Source of the DNA: JBFHNV01 sp965365655
Lineage (GTDB): Bacteria > Pseudomonadota > Gammaproteobacteria > HK1
Direction of reading: 5' to 3'
Assembly (NCBI GenBank): GCA_965365655.1
Contig: CBDUCN010000023.1
Span: forward strand, 1-26,360
Length of the DNA stretch: 26,360 bases
Both the position numbers and the translations under genes were made by a program. Below are positions 21,365-26,360 of the stretch, in pieces. The notes below the pieces were generated by a model that saw only the letters and a program-made list of their open reading frames with translations, was not told where the DNA came from and made no database searches. Every line of letters begins with the position of its first letter. Within the stretch, counting starts at the first letter, position 1.

Positions 21365-23410
21365 CTACTTGATGCGCATGCCCGGCTCGGCGCCGTCGTC
21401 CGGCGACAGCAGCCACAGCCGGTCGCCGCCGGGGCCGGCCGCGAGCAGCATCCCCTGCGAGACGCCGAAGCGCATCTTGCGCGGCGCGAGATTCGCGACC
21501 AGCACCACCAGGCGCCCGTGCAGCGTCTCGGGCGCATACGCGGACTTGATGCCGGCGAACACCGTGCGCGTGTCGCCGCCGCCCGCGTCCACGGTGATGC
21601 GCAGCAGCTTGTCCGCGCCGTCGACGTGCTCGGCCGAGAGCACCCGCGCGACGCGGAGGTCGACCTGCGCGAAGGTGTCGATGCCGATCGTCTCGGACAC
21701 CGGCTCCGGCGCCTCGCCGGCAGGCGGCGCGGCACCCGCCTCCGGCTCCCGGGCGGCGGCCACCATCGCGGCGACGCGGTCCGCGTCCACCCGCGTGAGC
21801 AGCGGGCGGAACGCGCCGATGCGATGCCCCCTCAGCGGCCGCGCGGCGTCGTCGAAGGTGAGCGGCGCGACCTGCAGGAACGCCTCGGCGGCCTCCGCGA
21901 CCCGCGGCAGCACGGGCTTCAGGTACACGAGCAGGATCCGGAACAGGTTCAGCCCCTGGCTGCACACCGCCTGCACCTCGGCCTCGCGGCCATCCTGCTT
22001 CGCGAGCGCCCACGGCTTGCGCTCGTCGATGTACTGGTTGGCGGCGTCGGCGAGCGCCATGATCTCGCGCACCGCCTTGCCGAACTCCCGCGCCTCGTAC
22101 AGCGCCGCGATGCGTTCCGATGCGCCCGCGAGGCGAGCCTCGAGGTCCGGCGCGTCCGGCGCGTCGGCGAGGCGCCCGTCGAAGCCCCGGTTGATGAACC
22201 CGGCGCAGCGCGACGCGATGTTCACCACCTTGCCGACCAGGTCGGCGTTGACCCGCTGCGCGAAGTCGTCGAGGTTCAGATCCAGGTCGTCGATGCCCGC
22301 GCCCAGCTTGCACGCGAAGTAGTAGCGCAGGTACTCCGGGTCCAGGTGGTCGAGGTAGGTGCGCGCCTTGACGAAGGTGCCGCGGCTCTTCGACATCTTC
22401 TGCCCGTTCACCGTGAGGAAGCCGTGGCAGTGCACCGCGGTCGGCGTGCGGAAGCCGCTGCCGCTCAGCATCGCGGGCCAGAACAGCGTGTGGAAGTACG
22501 CGATGTCCTTGCCGATGAAGTGGTACAGCTCGGCCTCGCTGTGCGGCCCCCAGAACGCGTCGAAGTCGAGCCCCTCGCTGCGGTCGCACAGGTTCTGGAA
22601 GCTCGCCATGTAGCCGATGGGCGCGTCCAGCCACACGTAGAAGTACTTGCCGGGTGCGTCCGGGATCTCGAAGCCGAAGTACGGCGCGTCGCGCGAGATG
22701 TCCCAGTCCGCGAGTCCGGCGTCGAACCACTCGTCCAGCTTGTTCGCGATCTCGGGCTGCACGCGCGTGCGCCCGGCGGCGTCGCGCCCGCGCACCCACT
22801 CGCGCAGCATCGGCTCGAAGTCGCCCAGCCGGAAGAAGAAGTGCTCGGACTCCCGCCACTGCGGCGGCTCCCCGGAGATCACGGAACGCGGCTCCACCAG
22901 CTCCGCGGGGGTGTAGGTGCTTCCGCACGCCTCGCAGCTGTCGCCGTACTGATCGACGGCGCCGCAGCGCGGGCACCCGCCCTTCACGTAGCGGTCCGGC
23001 AGGAACATCTCCTTCACCGGGTCGAAGGCCTGGCGGATGGTGCGCGTCACCACGTGCCCGGCGTCGCGCAGCCGCGTGTACACCAGCTCCGCGAACGCGC
23101 GGTTCTCGGGCGAGTGCGTGACGTGGTAGTTGTCGAACGCGACCCGGAAGTCGGCGAAGTCCCGGCGGTGCTCCTCGCCCACCCGCGCCACCAGCTCCTC
23201 CGGCGTGCACCCCTCCTGCTCCGCCTTGAGCATGATCGGGGTGCCGTGGGCGTCGTCCGCGCACACGTACCACACGCGGTGCCCGCGCAGGCGCTGGAAG
23301 CGCACCCAGATGTCGGTCTGGATGTACTCCACCAGGTGGCCGATGTGGATGGGCCCGTTGGCGTAAGGCAGAGCGCTGGTGACCAGCAGGGTCCGGGGGG
23401 TGTCGGTCAT
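21365..23410 (-). CDS. metG: Methionyl-tRNA synthetase
   Basis: 681 residues (E. coli 677). It charges tRNA-Met with methionine. The class I signatures are HIGH (22-25) and KMSKS (338-342). The zinc-binding insert has CPRCG and CEACG, so this is the zinc-containing MetG1 type. An anticodon-binding helical domain follows, and a C-terminal OB-fold tRNA-binding/dimerisation domain (about 575-681; VDLRVARVLSAEHVDGADKL) ends the protein. The start ATG 23410 gives MTDTPRTLLVTSALPYANG; the frame is open upstream but not family-like. It is divergent from apbC, with a 180-bp gap, and leads the metG-rnfB-nth-DUF1841 run. Confidence 0.98.
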   Translation of the reverse strand: MTDTPRTLLVTSALPYANGPIHIGHLVEYIQTDIWVRFQRLRGHRVWYVCADDAHGTPIMLKAEQEGCTPEELVARVGEEHRRDFADFRVAFDNYHVTHSPENRAFAELVYTRLRDAGHVVTRTIRQAFDPVKEMFLPDRYVKGGCPRCGAVDQYGDSCEACGSTYTPAELVEPRSVISGEPPQWRESEHFFFRLGDFEPMLREWVRGRDAAGRTRVQPEIANKLDEWFDAGLADWDISRDAPYFGFEIPDAPGKYFYVWLDAPIGYMASFQNLCDRSEGLDFDAFWGPHSEAELYHFIGKDIAYFHTLFWPAMLSGSGFRTPTAVHCHGFLTVNGQKMSKSRGTFVKARTYLDHLDPEYLRYYFACKLGAGIDDLDLNLDDFAQRVNADLVGKVVNIASRCAGFINRGFDGRLADAPDAPDLEARLAGASERIAALYEAREFGKAVREIMALADAANQYIDERKPWALAKQDGREAEVQAVCSQGLNLFRILLVYLKPVLPRVAEAAEAFLQVAPLTFDDAARPLRGHRIGAFRPLLTRVDADRVAAMVAAAREPEAGAAPPAGEAPEPVSETIGIDTFAQVDLRVARVLSAEHVDGADKLLRITVDAGGGDTRTVFAGIKSAYAPETLHGRLVVLVANLAPRKMRFGVSQGMLLAAGPGGDRLWLLSPDDGAEPGMRIK

Positions 23411-23546
23411 GGCATCGGCGCAAATGAAAGGCCGCCCGGGCCGTCCTCGACGGCGCGGGCGGCGGGGTGGCGACCCGGGAACGTTAACAAGGATGGGGTC
23501 CACCGGCCACACGCGCCGCCGCGCTCCCGGCGCGGGGCGTGCGTGC

Positions 23547-23555
23547 TGTTACAAT
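23547..23555 (+). promoter_or_regulatory. Candidate extended -10 promoter of apbC
   Basis: TGTTACAAT: a TGn extension and TACAAT (five of six consensus bases), about 36 nt upstream of the apbC start. No -35 is recognisable in the GC-rich sequence before it. A run of six T (23564-23569) lies in the predicted leader. Confidence 0.5.
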
Positions 23556-23590
23556 CGCGCCCCTTTTTTCACTCGGTACGGAGCCTGCAG

Positions 23591-24676
23591 ATGTCGATGC
23601 CCACGCGCGAGGAGCTGGAGGCGGCGATCGCCGGTTACCGGGACCCTCACCTGGGCGGCGACCTGGTCGCCGCCGGCTGCGTCCGCGAAGCGTCCATGGA
23701 CGGCGACCGCGCCCGCGTCGAGGTGGTCCTGGGTTACCCCGCCGCCGGCGAACGCGAGCGCCTGACCGCGGAGCTGGAATCCCGCCTGTGCGCGCTGGAC
23801 GGCGTCGCGTCGGCCGAGGTCGAGGTGCGCTCCGCGATCGCCTCCCACAAGGTGCAGCAGGGCGTCGAACCGCTCAAGAACGTGAAGAACATCATCGCCG
23901 TGGCCTCCGGCAAGGGCGGCGTCGGCAAGAGCACCGTGGCGGTGAACCTGGCCCTCGCGCTCGCCGCCGAGGGGGCCCAGGTCGGGGTGCTCGACGCGGA
24001 CATCTACGGGCCCAGCCAGCCGCGCATGCTGGGCGTCAGCGGGCAGCCGGACTCCACCGACGGGAAGACCCTGGAGCCGATGGTGGGCTACGGGGTGCAG
24101 GCCATGTCGATCGGCTTCCTGGTGGACGAGGAGACGCCGATGATCTGGCGCGGCCCGATGGTCACCCAGGCCCTCGAGCAGCTCCTGAAGGACACCAACT
24201 GGCGCGCGCTGGACTACCTGGTCGTCGACCTCCCGCCCGGCACCGGCGACACCCAGCTGACCTTGTCGCAGCGCATTCCGGTGAGCGGCGCCGTGATCGT
24301 GACCACCCCGCAGGACATCGCCCTGCTCGATGCGCGCAAGGGGCTCAAGATGTTCGAGAAGGTGCAGGTGCCGGTCCTCGGCGTCATCGAGAACATGGCC
24401 GTGCACGTGTGCTCGCAGTGCGGCCACCGCGAGCACGTGTTCGGCAGCGGCGGCGGCGAGCGCATGGCGGCGCAGTACGAGGTGCCCTTCCTCGGCAGCC
24501 TGCCGCTGGACATCCGGGTGCGCGAGGACGCCGACGGCGGCCAGCCCACGGTGGTCAAGGACCCGGACGGCGAGGTCGCGCAGGCGTTTCGCGCCATCGC
24601 GCGCACGGTCGCCGCGAAGCTCTCCCTCCAGGCCAGGGACTACAAGCAGGCCTTCCCCAGCATCGTCATCCAGTAG
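23591..24676 (+). CDS. apbC: ApbC/Mrp family Fe-S cluster carrier ATPase
   Basis: 361 residues from ATG 23591, with GGAG about 8 nt upstream. An N-terminal MIP18/DUF59 domain (about 5-82) is followed by a ParA/MinD-like P-loop ATPase. The deviant Walker A is GKGGVGKST (107-115), then VLDADIYGPSQP, and DLPPGTGDTQLT. The cluster-binding CxxC is Cys274 and Cys277 (VCSQCGH), used to hold a bridging [4Fe-4S] cluster between two subunits. The protein transfers Fe-S clusters to apoenzymes. It is divergent from metG, the usual gammaproteobacterial arrangement, and 18 nt upstream of dcd. Upstream in-frame sequence is antisense metG and is not part of the gene. Confidence 0.97.
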   Translation: MSMPTREELEAAIAGYRDPHLGGDLVAAGCVREASMDGDRARVEVVLGYPAAGERERLTAELESRLCALDGVASAEVEVRSAIASHKVQQGVEPLKNVKNIIAVASGKGGVGKSTVAVNLALALAAEGAQVGVLDADIYGPSQPRMLGVSGQPDSTDGKTLEPMVGYGVQAMSIGFLVDEETPMIWRGPMVTQALEQLLKDTNWRALDYLVVDLPPGTGDTQLTLSQRIPVSGAVIVTTPQDIALLDARKGLKMFEKVQVPVLGVIENMAVHVCSQCGHREHVFGSGGGERMAAQYEVPFLGSLPLDIRVREDADGGQPTVVKDPDGEVAQAFRAIARTVAAKLSLQARDYKQAFPSIVIQ

Positions 24677-24694
24677 CACCGCCGGGCGCGCGCG

Positions 24695-25261
24695 ATGTCC
24701 ATCAAGTCAGACCGCTGGATCCGCCGCATGGCGCGCGAGCACGGGCTGATCGAGCCCTTCGAGCCGACGCAGGTGCGCGAGAGCGCGGCCGGGCGCGTCG
24801 TGTCCTACGGGACCTCGAGCTACGGCTACGACATCCGCTGCGCGAGCGAGTTCAAGATCTTCACGAACATCAACACCGCGGTGGTGGATCCGAAGAACTT
24901 CGACGAGAACAGCTTCGTCGACATCGACGCCGAGGTGTGCATCATCCCGCCGAACTCCTTCGCGCTCGCGCGCACCGTGGAGTACTTCCGCATCCCGCGC
25001 CGGATCCTGACGCTGTGCCTCGGCAAGTCCACGTACGCCCGCTGCGGCATCATCGTGAACGTCACTCCGCTGGAGCCGGAATGGGAAGGCCACGTGACGC
25101 TGGAGTTCAGCAACACCACGCCGCTGCCGGCCAAGATCTACGCCAACGAGGGCGTCGCGCAGGTGCTGTTCCTGGAGTCGGACGAGGAGTGCGAGACCTC
25201 GTACCGGGACCGCGGGGGCAAGTACATGGGCCAGCGCGGCGTGACCCTGCCGAAGGCGTGA
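24695..25261 (+). CDS. dcd: dCTP deaminase
   Basis: 188 residues, the typical length. It converts dCTP to dUTP, supplying dUMP for thymidylate synthesis. Family blocks are SYGYDIRCASEF, FALARTVEYFRIPR, LGKSTYARCGI (active-site Ser112 and Arg116) and EGHVTLEFSNTT with the catalytic Glu137. The C-terminus GQRGVTLPKA matches the lid that closes over the nucleotide. No clear SD precedes the ATG at 24695. The stop overlaps the start of the downstream RDD gene (GTGA). Confidence 0.97.
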   Translation: MSIKSDRWIRRMAREHGLIEPFEPTQVRESAAGRVVSYGTSSYGYDIRCASEFKIFTNINTAVVDPKNFDENSFVDIDAEVCIIPPNSFALARTVEYFRIPRRILTLCLGKSTYARCGIIVNVTPLEPEWEGHVTLEFSNTTPLPAKIYANEGVAQVLFLESDEECETSYRDRGGKYMGQRGVTLPKA

Positions 25262-25689
25262 GCGCCGCTCCCTCCGGCGAGCGCCCGGCCGGGCTCGCAC
25301 TGGTGTTCGCGGCCATGGTCTACGACGGGCTGCTGACCCTCGCCATCGCGTTCCTCGCGACGGCGGTGGCGCTGGTGTTCACCGGCGGCGAGGCCATCCC
25401 TTCGGGCTCGCCGGCGTACCGGGCCTGGCTGGTGCTTGCGTGCTTCCCGTACTTCGGCTGGTGCTGGAGCCGCGGCGGCGGCCACACGCTGGGCATGCGC
25501 GCGTGGCGGCTGCGTCTTCGGCGCGAGGACGGCGGGCCGATCACCCCGCGTGACACGGTGCTGCGCTACCTAGGGGCGCTGGTGTCCTGGGCCGTGCTGG
25601 GGCTCGGCTTCCTGTGGCTGCTGGGACCCCGGCGGCGGAGCTGGCACGACCTGGTCTCGGGCACGTACGTGACGCGGGTCGCGCGCTGA
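25258..25689 (+). CDS. RDD-family membrane protein next to lptG
   Basis: 143 residues from the GTG at 25258-25260, which overlaps the dcd stop (GTGA). The RDD signature is present but altered: the first helix reads AGLALVFAAMVYDGLL with the Asp but without the usual Arg, then GHTLGMRAWRLRL and RSWHDLVSGTYV. There are about four hydrophobic segments (roughly 12-40, 53-65 and 105-125, the first perhaps long enough for two). RDD genes beside lptG are common in Gammaproteobacteria. The function is unknown, and a link to lipopolysaccharide transport has not been shown. It differs from the RDD protein in the ubi operon in sequence and context. Confidence 0.85.
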   Translation: MSAAPSGERPAGLALVFAAMVYDGLLTLAIAFLATAVALVFTGGEAIPSGSPAYRAWLVLACFPYFGWCWSRGGGHTLGMRAWRLRLRREDGGPITPRDTVLRYLGALVSWAVLGLGFLWLLGPRRRSWHDLVSGTYVTRVAR

Positions 25690-25707
25690 CGGCCGTGCTC
25701 CGCGCCG

Positions 25708-26360
25708 CTACCCGACGCGCCGGATCAGCAGCGCGGCGGCGCCCATGAACATCAGGGTGGGCAGGGTCGCGCTGGCCGCGGGGTTCAGCCCGTAGACCAG
25801 CCCCAGGTGGCCCGAGGCCTGGTTCAGGACGTGGAACGAGATCCCCACCAGCACGCCCACGACGATGCGCTGGCCCAGCCCCGAGGACTTCAGCCGCCCG
25901 AGGACCATGGGCACGGCGAGCACGATCATGACGCCGGTCGCGACCGGATAGACGAACTTGTGCCACAGGGCGAGCTCGAAGCGCGACGTGTCCAGGCCGT
26001 TGCGGCCCAGGTACTCCACGTAGCGGCGCAGGCCCAGCACCGACAGCGACTCCGGGCGGATCGTCACGACGTTCACGAGGTCCGGCTCGAACAGCGACTG
26101 CCACGCCGCGGTCTCCAGGGCCTCGCGCCGCACGCTGTCCTCGCCGAGGTGGCTCTGCTCCACGTCCTCGAGCAGCCACTGGCCCGCGTCGTAGCGCGCC
26201 CGCGCCGCGGAGGTCGCGATGCGCAGGCGCCGGTCTGCGTCGAACTCGTAGATCGACACGCCTTCCATCCGGTTGCCCGGCAACACCTTGCGGATGTTGA
26301 TGAAACTCTCGCCGTCGCGCAGCCAGAACCCGATGCGCGAGTTGAGCTCGATCTCGTCGG
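25708..26360 (-). CDS. lptG: LptG, LPS export ABC-transporter permease, C-terminal part
   Basis: The gene enters from the right edge; the last 216 codons are here, against about 355-360 for a full LptG. The visible part starts in the periplasmic beta-jellyroll (ELNSRIGFWLRDGESFINI, then DADRRLRIATSA, EDVEQSHLGEDSV). It continues into VNVVTIRPESLSVLGLRRYVEYL and the three C-terminal membrane helices (KFVYPVATGVMIVLAVPMV; IVVGVLVGISFHVLN; LPTLMFMGAAALLI). The conserved helix-loop GRLKSSGLGQRI precedes the second of these. With LptF and LptB it extracts LPS from the inner membrane. It is convergent with the RDD gene, 18 nt between stops. Confidence 0.94.
   Translation of the reverse strand, partial: DEIELNSRIGFWLRDGESFINIRKVLPGNRMEGVSIYEFDADRRLRIATSAARARYDAGQWLLEDVEQSHLGEDSVRREALETAAWQSLFEPDLVNVVTIRPESLSVLGLRRYVEYLGRNGLDTSRFELALWHKFVYPVATGVMIVLAVPMVLGRLKSSGLGQRIVVGVLVGISFHVLNQASGHLGLVYGLNPAASATLPTLMFMGAAALLIRRVG

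Noticed and set aside
23559..23570. CCCCTTTTTTC as an intrinsic terminator
   Set aside because: No stem precedes the T-run, and it lies between a promoter-like sequence and the apbC start, so it is most likely leader sequence.
21278..24676. A plus-strand open frame of over 1100 codons across metG and into apbC
   Set aside because: Its first ~770 codons are antisense to metG and rich in Arg, His, Val and Ala, typical of GC-rich shadow frames. The apbC start at 23591 has an SD and family similarity begins there.
1..26360. CRISPR array, IS element, tRNA or rRNA
   Set aside because: I saw no regularly spaced repeats, transposase motifs, terminal inverted repeats, cloverleaf-like CCA ends or rRNA signatures on either strand.

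Overview
The window reads as chromosomal DNA of a very GC-rich gammaproteobacterium. The support is gene content and order: envC-ctpA-divergent polysaccharide deacetylase, ubiE/ubiJ/ubiB, hslV-hslU, dapF-DUF484-xerC, rnfB-like-nth, metG divergent from apbC/mrp, and dcd next to an RDD gene and lptG. The mix of these blocks, and an HslV N-terminus that looks betaproteobacterial, point to a deep or environmental gamma lineage (for example Chromatiales/Ectothiorhodospiraceae-like). I cannot name a genus. Almost every base is coding. No tRNA, rRNA, IS element, prophage or CRISPR array was seen.

Layout. (1) 1-541, minus: start of a probable secB, preceded by a membrane-anchored rhodanese (YibN type). 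(2) 574-4266, plus: EnvC-like divisome activator, CtpA carboxy-terminal protease and a divergent polysaccharide deacetylase, a cell-envelope and peptidoglycan-remodelling group. (3) 4149-12706, minus: a housekeeping run transcribed as dapF-DUF484-xerC, then hslV-hslU, then DUF971-ubiE-RDD-ubiJ-ubiB. Several genes are joined by 4-nt stop/start overlaps. (4) 12987-17102, plus: a signalling operon of a CHASE2-TPR Ser/Thr kinase, a PP2C phosphatase and a double-FHA protein. (5) 17295-19613, minus and tail-to-tail with it: a CHASE2 class III adenylate cyclase. (6) 19656-23410, minus: metG, an rnfB-like ferredoxin gene, nth and DUF1841. (7) 23591-25689, plus: apbC/mrp, dcd and a second RDD gene. (8) 25708-26360, minus: the C-terminal part of lptG.

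The most interesting part is 12.9-19.7 kb. Two membrane receptors with the same class of extracytoplasmic sensor (CHASE2) have different outputs, Thr/Ser phosphorylation and cAMP. The kinase is linked to an eraser (PP2C) and a reader (FHA). Kinase and FHA protein both carry an acidic-Thr-hydrophobic motif in a flexible linker that could be the phospho-switch. Such parts are individually known; how this set works together is, as far as I know, uncharacterised.

Secondary points are an RDD membrane protein translationally coupled into the ubiquinone operon, an orphan RnfB-like ferredoxin without the other Rnf subunits, separate genes for domains that plant HCF101 carries fused (ApbC and DUF971), and several strong palindromes or hairpins between genes.
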